DNA of 36,064 nucleotides, from the NCBI RefSeq assembly GCF_003313395.1, contig NZ_QNFZ01000279.1, forward strand, positions 1 to 36,064, given 5' to 3'. The notes under the pieces were generated by a model, which was given only the letters and a program-made list of their open reading frames with translations, ran no database searches and was not told the DNA's origin. A program made the translations under genes and the position numbers. Positions 1 to 6,916 of this stretch are shown piece by piece. This stretch comes from Nonomuraea lactucae. GTDB taxonomy: Bacteria > Actinomycetota > Actinomycetes > Streptosporangiales > Streptosporangiaceae. The first letter of the stretch is position 1; each line of letters begins with the position of its first letter.

Positions 1-2
1 GC

Positions 3-1040
3 CGCGCCGCCCCGGTGCACGTGTTCAGCGCGTCGCCGCGCCCGCCCGTCACGGGCAGGCCGACCGCCGACAGCCTCGACCCGGAGTCGCTGCTGCGCGG
101 CAGGCGCAACGCGCCGGCCAAGGGCTGGCGCCGCCTGATCTACAAGGCGTCGGGCGGGTGGATCAAGCCGGGCGAGCCCCCGGAGGCCCGCCGCCGCCGC
201 GAGCTGCTGGCCAGGGCACGCACCCCGGTCGCCACGGGCCACCACCGCGTGGCGGTGCTGAGCCTCAAGGGCGGGGTGGGCAAGACCACGACCACGGTCG
301 GCCTCGGCGCCACGCTCGCCCAGATGCGCGGCGACCGCGTCATAGCGGTCGACGCGAACCCCGACCGTGGCACGCTCTCCGACAAGCTCGTGCTGGAGAC
401 CTCGGCGACCGTACGCGACCTGCTGAACGAGCGCGACCAGGTCAAGAGGTACGTCGACATCAGGGCGTTCACCTCGCAGGCCCCGTCGCGGCTGGAGGTG
501 CTCGCCTCCGACCGTGACCCGTCGGTGTCGGAGGCGTTCAGCGGCGCCGACTACCAGGCCGTCTCCCAGGTGCTGGAGAACTTCTACTCGATCTGCATCA
601 CCGACTGCGGCACCGGGCTGCTCCACTCGGCCATGGGCGGGGTGCTCGGCCTGGCCGACCAGATCGTGCTGGTCAGCTCCCCGTCGGTGGACGGCGCCAG
701 GGCGGCCTCGGCGACGCTCGACTGGCTGGAGGCCCACCACTACGCCAACCTGGTGAAGGACGCGACCGTGGTGCTGTGCAGCGTCAGGCCGCGGTCGAAG
801 TCGGCGGTGGACATCAAGAAGCTGGAGGCCCACTTCGCGGCCAGGTGCCGCGCCGTGATCCGCGTGCCGTACGACCCGCATCTGGAGGAGGGCGCCGAGA
901 TCGACCTCGACCGGCTGCAGGAGGCGACCAGGGACGCCTACCTGCGACTGGCCGCGTCGGTCGGCGACGGCTTCGCGGGAAGCGCCGACGACGCCTTCGC
1001 CGACGGCCCGGTGGGCGGCCACGCCGCAAACCGGGAGTGA
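3..1040 (+). CDS. MinD/ParA-like ATPase, EspI-like (5' partial)
   Basis: P-loop ATPase of the SIMIBI MinD/ParA class. The deviant Walker A motif KGGVGKTTTT is visible about 85 residues after the first GTG (position 15), followed by AVDANPDRGTLS (the A' region) and ITDCGTG (Walker B-like). The reading frame stays open to the left edge of the window, so the true start is probably upstream. Before the ATPase core lies a basic linker containing GWRRLIYKASGG. A linker of this kind is known to me from actinobacterial MinD-like proteins related to EspI of type VII secretion, which carry long proline-rich N-termini; that family placement is recognition by eye. It would act in the cytoplasm, either in positioning or as a regulator of a secretion system. 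A chromosome-partition ParA is less likely because no parB follows. Confidence 0.8.
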   Translation, partial: RAAPVHVFSASPRPPVTGRPTADSLDPESLLRGRRNAPAKGWRRLIYKASGGWIKPGEPPEARRRRELLARARTPVATGHHRVAVLSLKGGVGKTTTTVGLGATLAQMRGDRVIAVDANPDRGTLSDKLVLETSATVRDLLNERDQVKRYVDIRAFTSQAPSRLEVLASDRDPSVSEAFSGADYQAVSQVLENFYSICITDCGTGLLHSAMGGVLGLADQIVLVSSPSVDGARAASATLDWLEAHHYANLVKDATVVLCSVRPRSKSAVDIKKLEAHFAARCRAVIRVPYDPHLEEGAEIDLDRLQEATRDAYLRLAASVGDGFAGSADDAFADGPVGGHAANRE

Positions 1041-1041
1041 G

Positions 1042-1128
1042 CGGAGGGTGTGGGATTCGAACCCACGAGGCCATCGCTGACCTGGCCGCTTTCAAGGCGG
1101 CTGCACTCGTCCACTATGCGAACCCTCC
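1042..1128 (-). tRNA. tRNA-Ser (anticodon UGA)
   Basis: Reading the minus strand, the acceptor stem GGAGGGT pairs with ACCCTCC, followed by discriminator G. The anticodon stem GCCGC/GCGGC encloses the loop CTTGAAA, giving anticodon TGA (plus-strand TCA at 1092-1094). A long variable arm typical of class II tRNA-Ser and a T-arm with GTTCGAATC are present. Length is 87 nt and CCA is not encoded. A TATGGT about 12 nt upstream could be the -10 box. Confidence 0.95.
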
Positions 1129-1217
1129 AGTGCGCACACCACCATAGCGGCTGCGGTGGCACGGGTGTACGTCCAGCGGTGTTCGCGTGCACCGGACGGT
1201 GACCCGGTCGCGGCGTG

Positions 1218-2063
1218 CTAGCCGTCGAGCTGGGAGAGCAGCCACCGCGGCCCCGCGGTCTCGGCCCCGAGGCGGGTGACGCGCTCCTTCAGCCCCCGGT
1301 CGGCCGTCACCACCAGCACCCGCTCCCAGGGGCGTGCCCGCCGCACGACCTCCGTGATCGCGTCGTCGCCGCTGCCGGTCGCGGCGACGACCTGGATGCC
1401 GGGCACGTCGGGCACCCTCTTGGCGGCGCCCTCCACGACCGCGACGATCCGCGGATACCATTGCGCGAGCACCGGATGCGTCAGCCGGAGCCCCGCCACG
1501 TCCTCCAGCAGCCGCGTCGCCGCCCCCAGCCGGTCGCGCCACCAGCCGTGCTCGGCGCGGGCGCCCACGATGTTAGCCACGTCCAGCACCAGCGTCTCGG
1601 GGGCCAGCTCCGGCTGGATCGTGCCCCACGTCTCGGCGAACCCCGGATGCAGCCTCCTCCCCGTGATCTCCGGCAGCGGCAGCCACCGCAGCTCGGCGCT
1701 CTCCCGGTTGGCGGGGGCGACGGCCAGCAGGCCGGGCGCCTCGGCGATCACGGTCTCGAACGCCCAACCGCCGTGGTCGTCCACGTAGACGCCTCGCACG
1801 CGCAGCTCGTCGCCGGGCAGGGCGGCTTCCTCGCGCGCCTCGCGCAGCGCTGACGTGACGGCGTCCTCGTGGCTGTCACGCGCGCCGCCGGGCAGCCCCC
1901 AGGTGCCGCCGTGGTGACTCCACCAGGACCGTTTCTGCATCAGCACGTGCGGCACCCCGGCCTCGTCATGGTGCACGGCCAGCAGCCCCGAGGCGCCGTG
2001 GATTCCCCAGTGCCTGTGGCCCCGCTCGCACTCCGCCCAACCGTCGCCGTCTTTCGCAGCCAT
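1218..2063 (-). CDS. Nudix hydrolase fused to a NYN/PIN-like domain
   Basis: The 281-residue protein has two parts. Residues about 20-150 form a Nudix fold: the Nudix box runs from G60 to L82, with the REAREE helix intact but the usual late Gly replaced by Ala. Near the N-terminus CERGHRHWG resembles a short metal or RNA-contact motif. Residues about 157-281 look like a YacP/NYN (PIN-like) nuclease domain: LDVANIVG (D161, N164), GSGDD (D233, D234) and VVTADRG (D255) supply the acidic residues expected in that fold. The Nudix half should hydrolyse a nucleoside diphosphate-linked substrate and the NYN half could cleave RNA. The natural substrate cannot be read. The ATG start has only a weak ribosome-binding site. 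Actinobacterial proteins of this build are usually labelled simply Nudix hydrolase. Confidence 0.85.
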   Translation of the reverse strand: MAAKDGDGWAECERGHRHWGIHGASGLLAVHHDEAGVPHVLMQKRSWWSHHGGTWGLPGGARDSHEDAVTSALREAREEAALPGDELRVRGVYVDDHGGWAFETVIAEAPGLLAVAPANRESAELRWLPLPEITGRRLHPGFAETWGTIQPELAPETLVLDVANIVGARAEHGWWRDRLGAATRLLEDVAGLRLTHPVLAQWYPRIVAVVEGAAKRVPDVPGIQVVAATGSGDDAITEVVRRARPWERVLVVTADRGLKERVTRLGAETAGPRWLLSQLDG

Positions 2064-2144
2064 GACTCAGATTCTCGCAGCCTCGCCCCCCGCCGCCCGC
2101 GGGTCGGCTCCCGGTCGCGGCGGGCGCGCGAGTGGCGCGTCCCG

Positions 2145-2765
2145 TCAGCCGCTCGTGCGGAGGATCGCGGACAGGCCGAACTCGAAGCGCTCGTCGAAGG
2201 ACCCGCCGAGGTGTTCGAGGACCCGGTGGAGCGCGGGGTGGGACGCGGGGGTGACCGCCCGGGCCAGCCGCCCGTCCAGGTCGTGTGGGGCCGCCTGCTC
2301 CTCCTGGGTGAGGCCGAGGGTGAAGTAGATGATCGTCCAGGCGTTCCAGGCGGCCTCGCGTCCGTCCATCCCGCTCTCCAGCAGCGTGCCGACCAGCGTC
2401 TCGGCGAAGCGGAGCGTGTGCGGCTCGGCGGGGTAGGTGCCGATGACCAGCGCGGCGCCGTCCCGGTGGGCGAGCAGCGCGCGCCGGTAGCGGCGGGTGA
2501 GGTCGCGGGCGCGCTCGTCCCAGGGGCCGGGCAGGCCGTCGAGCGGGATCTCGCCCATGACGGCGTCGGCCATGAGTTCGAGCAGGCGGCCCTTGGTCTT
2601 CACGTGCCACAGGACGGTGTTCATCCGCACGCCGAGCCGGTCGGCGACCGCCCGGCTGGAGACCGCCTCCAGTCCTTTCTCGTCCAGCAGGTCCAGCGCC
2701 GCGCGGACCACCGTGTCAGGCGTGAGCCGCCGGCTCCGGCCGTCGTTCCCTTGCGTCTTGGTCAC
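2145..2765 (-). CDS. TetR family repressor
   Basis: A 206-residue TetR regulator. The N-terminal helix-turn-helix lies at about residues 15-60 (LTPDTVVRAALDLL, then SSRAVADRLGV and NTVLWHVKTK). The all-helical C-terminus, with two GLTQEE/LDGRLARA-type helices, resembles the tetracycline-repressor C-terminal (TetR_C) class that senses drug-like ligands. It is divergent from the FAD monooxygenase. The start is GTG and has no Shine-Dalgarno, but a minus-strand CTGACC-16-TAAACT promoter (TAAACT at 2777-2772) would start transcription at about 2765, so the mRNA is probably leaderless. One of two matching palindromes overlaps this start, which suggests autoregulation plus control of the monooxygenase. 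The ligand is unknown. Confidence 0.88.
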   Translation of the reverse strand: MTKTQGNDGRSRRLTPDTVVRAALDLLDEKGLEAVSSRAVADRLGVRMNTVLWHVKTKGRLLELMADAVMGEIPLDGLPGPWDERARDLTRRYRRALLAHRDGAALVIGTYPAEPHTLRFAETLVGTLLESGMDGREAAWNAWTIIYFTLGLTQEEQAAPHDLDGRLARAVTPASHPALHRVLEHLGGSFDERFEFGLSAILRTSG

Positions 2766-2772
2766 TGACCTA
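2758..2772. promoter_or_regulatory. Operator 1 of the TetR/monooxygenase pair
   Basis: TTGGTC-ACT-GACCTA, a 15-base near-palindrome overlapping the start codon of the tetR gene. It has the same design as the site 20 bases further on. It lies between a possible -35 (TTGCGT, 2751) and -10 (TTTACT, 2774) for the rightward monooxygenase gene. Confidence 0.7.
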
Positions 2773-2791
2773 GTTTACTGCTTCCCAATGA

Positions 2792-2806
2792 TTGGTCAGC
2801 GACCAA
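2792..2806. promoter_or_regulatory. Operator 2 of the TetR/monooxygenase pair
   Basis: TTGGTC-AGC-GACCAA, a perfect 6+3+6 palindrome immediately before the AAGGAGG ribosome-binding site of the monooxygenase. It shares TTGGTC-N3-GACC with operator 1. Binding here would block the rightward transcript near its start. Confidence 0.75.
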
Positions 2807-2815
2807 GGAGGAACG

Positions 2816-4270
2816 ATGGAGCAGCAGGTCGTCATCGCGGGAGGCGGTCCGGTCGGGCTCTGGCTGGCCGCGGAGCTGCGGCTGGGCGGAGTGTCCGTCA
2901 CCGTCATCGAGGAGCGCACGGAGCCCGACCCCCGCTCCAAGGCGCTCACCGTTCACCCGCGCACCATCGAGATCCTGGCGTCGCGCGGCGTCCATCAGCC
3001 GTTCCTCGACGAGGGCGTGCCCATCCCGGGCGGCCACTTCGGGCTGCTCGACACCCGGCTCGACTTCCGCGTGCTGGACACCCCGTTCCCGTTCACCCTC
3101 GCGCTGCCCCAGGCTCGAACAGAGGAGCTGCTCGAACAGCACGCGCTCGCGCTGGGCGCGCGGATCCGCCGGGGGCACCGCGTCACCGGCCTCGCCGAGC
3201 GCCCCGGGTCCGTGAACGTGCGGGCCGAGGGGCCTGACGGTCCGTACGACCTGGAGGCCGCGTACGTCGTGGGCTGCGACGGCGTCCGGAGCACCGTGCG
3301 CGTCGCCGCCGGGATCGGGTTTCCCGGCACGCCGTCCACCGTTCTGGGCTGGCTCTGCGATGCCGTCCTCGACGACCCGCCGCCGCTCGGATTCAGCAGG
3401 TTCGGGGCCGACGGGACGTTGCTGGTGGCGCCGCTGCCCGGCGGGCTGCACCGGCTGGTCGGCATCGTGCCCGAGGACGTCCGCGCTGACTGGCCCGGCG
3501 ACCTCACCCTGGACGACGTACGCGCCAGGGCCGTCGCCGTCGCCGGCCGCGACTTCGGCATGCGCGACCCCGTGTGGCTCTCGCGCTTCGGCAACGCCAC
3601 CCGGCTGGCCGAGCGCTATCGCAGCGGGCGGGTGCTCCTCGCCGGGGACGCGGCTCACCAGCACTTCCCGGCCGGGGGCGTGGGCATGAACGTGGGCATC
3701 CAGGACGCGGCCAACCTCGGCTGGAAGCTCGCCGCAACCGTCCGCGGGCGGGCCCGAGGCGATCTGCTGGACACCTACGAGGCCGAGCGGCATCCCGTCG
3801 GCGCCGATCTCATCGAGGGGAGCCGCGCCCAGGTGACCCTGATGACCGGCTTCTCGCCGGACGGCCTCGCCCTGCGCTCGCTGCTCGGCGGGGCGATCGC
3901 CACCCAGCCGGCCTTCTCCAGGCATCTGGCCGAGCGCGTCACCGGGCTCGCCGTCTGCTACCCGCCGGCGGATCCGGCGGCCCACCCGCTCACCGGGAGC
4001 CGCGCCCCCGACCTGGCCTTCGACGGCTCCGGGGAGAGCCTGTTCTCCCTGCTCCGTCCGGCCCGGCACGTGCTGCTCGACCTCATGGGACGACCTGGTG
4101 GCCCGCCCCCGGGGCCCGAGCTCACCGTGCACTCCGGGGCGCCTGCCGGGCATCTGGACGGCTGGTCGGGGGTGGGAGCGGCGCTCATCCGGCCGGACGG
4201 CCACGTCGCCTGGGCCGGCGCCGAGCCGGACGCCGCCGCGGTCGCAGCCGTTCTCGGCCACCGGCCCTGA
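2816..4270 (+). CDS. FAD-dependent aromatic monooxygenase, Rox-like
   Basis: Class A flavoprotein hydroxylase of 484 residues. It shows the dinucleotide motif GGGPVG near residue 9, the DG motif GCDGVRSTVR at about 152-161, and the FAD-ribityl GD motif GRVLLAGDAAH at about 271-281 followed by GGVGMNVGIQDAANLGWKLA. WLSRFGNATRLAERYR and the C-terminal LIRPDGHVAWAG closely recall rifampicin monooxygenase Rox and polyketide hydroxylases. It would use NAD(P)H and O2 to hydroxylate an aromatic substrate in the cytosol. The ATG start is set by a strong AAGGAGG 5 nt upstream. The divergent TetR repressor with twin operators fits induction by a drug-like compound. Rifamycin or tetracycline inactivation is possible, but a catabolic or biosynthetic aromatic substrate is equally open. 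Confidence 0.88.
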   Translation: MEQQVVIAGGGPVGLWLAAELRLGGVSVTVIEERTEPDPRSKALTVHPRTIEILASRGVHQPFLDEGVPIPGGHFGLLDTRLDFRVLDTPFPFTLALPQARTEELLEQHALALGARIRRGHRVTGLAERPGSVNVRAEGPDGPYDLEAAYVVGCDGVRSTVRVAAGIGFPGTPSTVLGWLCDAVLDDPPPLGFSRFGADGTLLVAPLPGGLHRLVGIVPEDVRADWPGDLTLDDVRARAVAVAGRDFGMRDPVWLSRFGNATRLAERYRSGRVLLAGDAAHQHFPAGGVGMNVGIQDAANLGWKLAATVRGRARGDLLDTYEAERHPVGADLIEGSRAQVTLMTGFSPDGLALRSLLGGAIATQPAFSRHLAERVTGLAVCYPPADPAAHPLTGSRAPDLAFDGSGESLFSLLRPARHVLLDLMGRPGGPPPGPELTVHSGAPAGHLDGWSGVGAALIRPDGHVAWAGAEPDAAAVAAVLGHRP

Positions 4271-4292
4271 CGCGGTTCGGGGGCCACCCGGG

Positions 4293-4865
4293 TCAGTGGC
4301 TGTGCGGCGAGGGGGCCGCGATCACGATCAGCACGGTCGCCGGGCGGGAGCACCTCATGCGGTGCGCCTGCTCGCCCCGGAAGTGCGCCGCGTCACCCGC
4401 GTCGAGGGAGTGCCGGGACGTGCCGAGCTCCAGCGTCACGACACCGGAGAGCACGTAGACCCATTCCTCGCCCGGGTGGCTCTTCGTCGTCACCTTGCCG
4501 GCCTCGGGATCGAGATCGAGCCTGATCACCTCCAGCGCGCCGTCCTCCAGCCTGCCCGACAGGCTGGCGAACAGGCCCTCCGGCCGCCGGTGCGCCTGGG
4601 CCGCCGCGCCCCGCACGATGACGGGGTCGCCGTCGTCCTCGGCGAGGAGGTCGGCCAGCGTGGCGCCGAGTGCCCGGGCCAGGAGGACCAGCGTGCCGAT
4701 GCTCGGCTGCCTCGCCCCGCTCTCGATCCGCGAGAGGTGGCCGGGAGAGAGACCCGCCTGCTGGGCGACCTCGGCCAGGGTCAGCCCCTTGGACCTCCGC
4801 AGCCCGCGCATCCGCTCGGCGATGCGCCGTTCGACTTCGATCTCCTCGGCGGTGCTCACGCGCAC
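4293..4865 (-). CDS. XRE-cupin transcriptional regulator
   Basis: A 190-residue regulator. An N-terminal lambda-repressor-type HTH (about residues 15-70: LRRSKGLTLAEVAQQAGLSPGHLSRIE, given here in part) is joined to a C-terminal cupin (about 110-185: HPGEEWVYVLSG, LDAGDAAHF, AHRMR). In this class (PuuR/SutR-like) the cupin senses a small metabolite. It is divergent from the aldolase-hydrolase-RidA operon and almost abuts the monooxygenase gene tail to tail. A perfect palindrome between the divergent starts is its likely operator. The start is GTG; a second in-frame GTG two codons on is also possible. Confidence 0.9.
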   Translation of the reverse strand: MRVSTAEEIEVERRIAERMRGLRRSKGLTLAEVAQQAGLSPGHLSRIESGARQPSIGTLVLLARALGATLADLLAEDDGDPVIVRGAAAQAHRRPEGLFASLSGRLEDGALEVIRLDLDPEAGKVTTKSHPGEEWVYVLSGVVTLELGTSRHSLDAGDAAHFRGEQAHRMRCSRPATVLIVIAAPSPHSH

Positions 4866-4875
4866 AGCCTAACCG

Positions 4876-4894
4876 GTTTGCCTATAAGGCAAAC
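4876..4894. promoter_or_regulatory. Palindromic operator for the XRE-cupin regulator
   Basis: GTTTGCC-TATAA-GGCAAAC, a perfect 7-base inverted repeat with a 5-base AT-rich centre, between the divergent regulator and aldolase operon. It is one of the few AT-rich spots in the region. A TTGACT at 4911-4916 could be the -35 of the rightward operon. A second weaker repeat GTTCG-GAAG-CGAAC lies at 4924-4937. Confidence 0.75.
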
Positions 4895-4968
4895 TTCATG
4901 CCTCAGAGGCTTGACTCCGTAGCGTTCGGAAGCGAACACTTGGGGCCACCCGTACGAAGGAGTCACGC

Positions 4969-5730
4969 ATGAGCCTGACGTTTCCGGCCGCGCCGGTCTT
5001 CTCCTCCGTGGAAGAGGAGCGTCGCCATCGCAAGCAGCGGCTGGCCGCCGCACTGAGGATCTTCGGCAAGTACGGGTACGACGAGGGCGGCGCGGGACAC
5101 GTCACCGTCCGCGACCCCGAACGCCCCGACTGGTTCTGGGTCAACCCGTTCGGCCGGGCCTTCTCCCAGACGCGGGTCGCGGACCTGCTCCTCGTCGACG
5201 AGAAGGGCGACGTCGTCGAAGGGAGCCGGCCGGTCAACCGGGGCGCGTTCGTCATCCACTCGGCCATCCACGACCTGCGCCCGGACGTGGTCGCGGCCGC
5301 GCACGCGCACTCGGTCCACGGCCGGGCGCTCGCCGCGCTGGGCGGGCCGCTGCGCCCCGTGGTCCAGGAGGCCTGCGCCTTCCACGGCGACCACGCGATC
5401 TACGACGAATACAACGGGCTCGCCCTGGAGGCCGAGGAGGGGCGGCGGATGGCCGCCAGGCTCGGCGCGGGCAAGGCCGTCATCCTGCAGCACCACGGCG
5501 TGATCACCGTGGGGAGCAGCGTCGACGAGGCCGCCTACTGGTTCGTCAGCTTCGACCGCTGCGCGCAGATCCAGCTCCTGGCGGACGCCGCGGGGGGCGC
5601 GCGCGAGCTGCCCGCGGGCGAGGCGGAGATCGCGCACCGCCAGTTCGGCAGCCCGAAGATGGGCCACCTCGGGTTCCAGACCCTCTTCGACGACATCGTC
5701 CACGCCGAGCCCGAGCTGCTGGAGGAGTAG
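4969..5730 (+). CDS. Class II aldolase/adducin family protein
   Basis: Zinc-dependent class II aldolase fold, 253 residues, the usual length. The likely metal ligands are in AHAHSVHG (H112, H114) and in LQHHGVITVG (H175/H176). GHVTVRDPE and VNPFG near the N-terminus form the phosphate or carboxylate pocket of the family. Members cleave or epimerise hydroxylated aldehydes or keto acids, or act as decarboxylases; the substrate here is not evident. It is the first gene of an operon with an alpha/beta hydrolase and a RidA protein. The start is supported by GAAGGAG 6 nt upstream. Together with the XRE-cupin regulator the set looks like a small-molecule catabolic unit. Confidence 0.88.
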   Translation: MSLTFPAAPVFSSVEEERRHRKQRLAAALRIFGKYGYDEGGAGHVTVRDPERPDWFWVNPFGRAFSQTRVADLLLVDEKGDVVEGSRPVNRGAFVIHSAIHDLRPDVVAAAHAHSVHGRALAALGGPLRPVVQEACAFHGDHAIYDEYNGLALEAEEGRRMAARLGAGKAVILQHHGVITVGSSVDEAAYWFVSFDRCAQIQLLADAAGGARELPAGEAEIAHRQFGSPKMGHLGFQTLFDDIVHAEPELLEE

Positions 5731-5733
5731 ACC

Positions 5734-6420
5734 ATGGCCACCTACCTCCTCGTCCACGGGTCCTTCGCGGGCGGCTGGATCTGGTCGGGCGTACGCGACC
5801 TGCTCCAGGACGGCGGGCACCAGGTGCGGACCCCGACCCTCACCGGCCTCGGCGAGCGCGCGCACGAGGCTGAGCGCACGACCGGGCTCTCCACCCACGT
5901 CGACGACGTCACCCGGGTGCTGCGCGGCCTGGACGACGTCATCCTGGTGGGCCACAGCTACGGCGGCATGGTGATCAGCGGCGTCGCCGAGCGCGAGCCG
6001 CGGCGGATCCGCTCGCTGGTCTACCTCGACGCGTTCGTGCCGGAGCGGGGACAGAGCTGCTTCGACATCCTGCCCTGGCTGCGTGAGGCCCTCGCACCCG
6101 GCGAGACGGACTACCTCATGCCCCCACCGCCGCCGGAACTGCTCGGCGTCGAGGAGCCGAGGTTCACGCCCATGCCGCTCGGCACCCACACCGAGCCGAG
6201 CGCCGCGGGCTTCCCCGAGCTCCCCAGCGTCTACGTGCACTGCACGGGGCAGCCGTTCTTCGCCGAGGTGGCCGCGGCGCTGGCGGTACGCATGCCCGTG
6301 CGCACCCTCGACACGGGCCACCTGCCCATGCTCACCGCCCCGGCGGCGACCGCCGCCCTGCTGGCCGGACTCGAACCCCACGCCGAAACTCCCCAGCGGA
6401 AGGAGCACCGGACGCCATGA
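5734..6420 (+). CDS. Alpha/beta hydrolase (EstC/salicylate-esterase-like)
   Basis: A compact 228-residue alpha/beta hydrolase. The N-terminus YLLVHGSFAGGWIW carries the oxyanion HG motif, GHSYGG at about 73-78 supplies nucleophile Ser75, and DTGHLPML supplies the catalytic His at about 196. LTGLGER and STHVDDV are characteristic of the plant methyl-salicylate esterase, pyrethroid hydrolase and EstC group, which act on small esters. It begins 3 nt after the aldolase gene stops and overlaps the next gene by ATGA, so the three genes are one operon. It probably de-esterifies or opens the substrate of the pathway; the exact compound is unknown. Confidence 0.87.
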   Translation: MATYLLVHGSFAGGWIWSGVRDLLQDGGHQVRTPTLTGLGERAHEAERTTGLSTHVDDVTRVLRGLDDVILVGHSYGGMVISGVAEREPRRIRSLVYLDAFVPERGQSCFDILPWLREALAPGETDYLMPPPPPELLGVEEPRFTPMPLGTHTEPSAAGFPELPSVYVHCTGQPFFAEVAAALAVRMPVRTLDTGHLPMLTAPAATAALLAGLEPHAETPQRKEHRTP

Positions 6421-6854
6421 CCCTGACCCGGCACAACCCCCCCGGCCTGTTCCACCCCGCCGCCCTCAACCCGCCCGGCATCGACCTTCCCGGCGGCCTC
6501 ATCGCCCAGGCCGTCACCGCCTCGGGAGCCAGGACCGTGTACGTGTCCGGTCAGGTGGCGCTGGGCCCCGACGGCGCCTTCCACGGAGAGGGCGACCACG
6601 CCGCGCAGGCCGCGCGGGCTTTCGCGAACCTCAAGACCGCCCTGGAGGCCGCCGGAGCACGTGGCGCGGACGTCGCCAGGATGACCATCTACGTGGTGGA
6701 TCACCGTCCCGAGCTGGTCGCCCCGATCTTCGCCGCCGGGCTGGCGGTCTTCGGGGACGACTGGCCGGTCACGGCGAGCGCGCTGCTCGGGGTGGCCACG
6801 CTCGGCCTGCCGCACTGGCTCATCGAGATCGACGCCGTCGCCGTGCTGCCCTGA
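6417..6854 (+). CDS. RidA/YjgF family protein
   Basis: A 145-residue member of the RidA (YjgF/YER057c/UK114) family. The visible family features are VYVSGQVALGPDG, AAQAARAFANLKTALEAAG, VARMTIYVVDH and the C-terminal IEIDAVAVLP. True RidA deaminates reactive enamines and imines and has an essential Arg near residue 105. Here the matching region reads TASALLGVATLG without an obvious Arg, so this is more likely one of the pathway-specific Rid subfamilies. It overlaps the hydrolase gene by 4 nt (ATGA). Its stop codon lies in the first copy of a 12-bp tandem repeat. Confidence 0.87.
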   Translation: MTLTRHNPPGLFHPAALNPPGIDLPGGLIAQAVTASGARTVYVSGQVALGPDGAFHGEGDHAAQAARAFANLKTALEAAGARGADVARMTIYVVDHRPELVAPIFAAGLAVFGDDWPVTASALLGVATLGLPHWLIEIDAVAVLP

Positions 6855-6892
6855 CCGCTGCCCTGACGGCTGCCCTGACCGCTGCCCTGACC
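6845..6892. repeat. Four tandem copies of a 12-bp repeat
   Basis: GCTGCCCTGACC is repeated four times head to tail with a single mismatch (the second copy ends in G). The TGA stop of the RidA-like gene is in copy one. Each copy carries an in-frame TGA, so readthrough would meet repeated stops. Confidence 0.9.
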
Positions 6893-6896
6893 GGGT

Positions 6897-6916
6897 CCTG
6901 GGCGCCGGCGCTCAGG
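6897..6916. terminator. Possible bidirectional terminator
   Basis: CCTGGGCG-CCGG-CGCTCAGG forms an 8-bp stem with one G-U pair, between the convergent RidA-like and membrane-protein genes. It has no T tract and overlaps the last codons of the leftward gene. Confidence 0.35.

Noticed and set aside
3-1040. Chromosome-partition ParA near an origin
   Set aside because: No parB, parS-like sites or origin genes are visible, and the N-terminal linker is of the EspI-like type.
1042-1128. tRNA-Ser as an attachment site for an integrated element
   Set aside because: No integrase, direct repeat of the tRNA end, or phage-type gene is present nearby.
2762-4261. 499-codon open frame opposite the FAD monooxygenase
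   Set aside because: It is a high-GC antisense artefact with low-complexity composition. The opposite strand has complete flavoprotein motifs and a strong ribosome-binding site.
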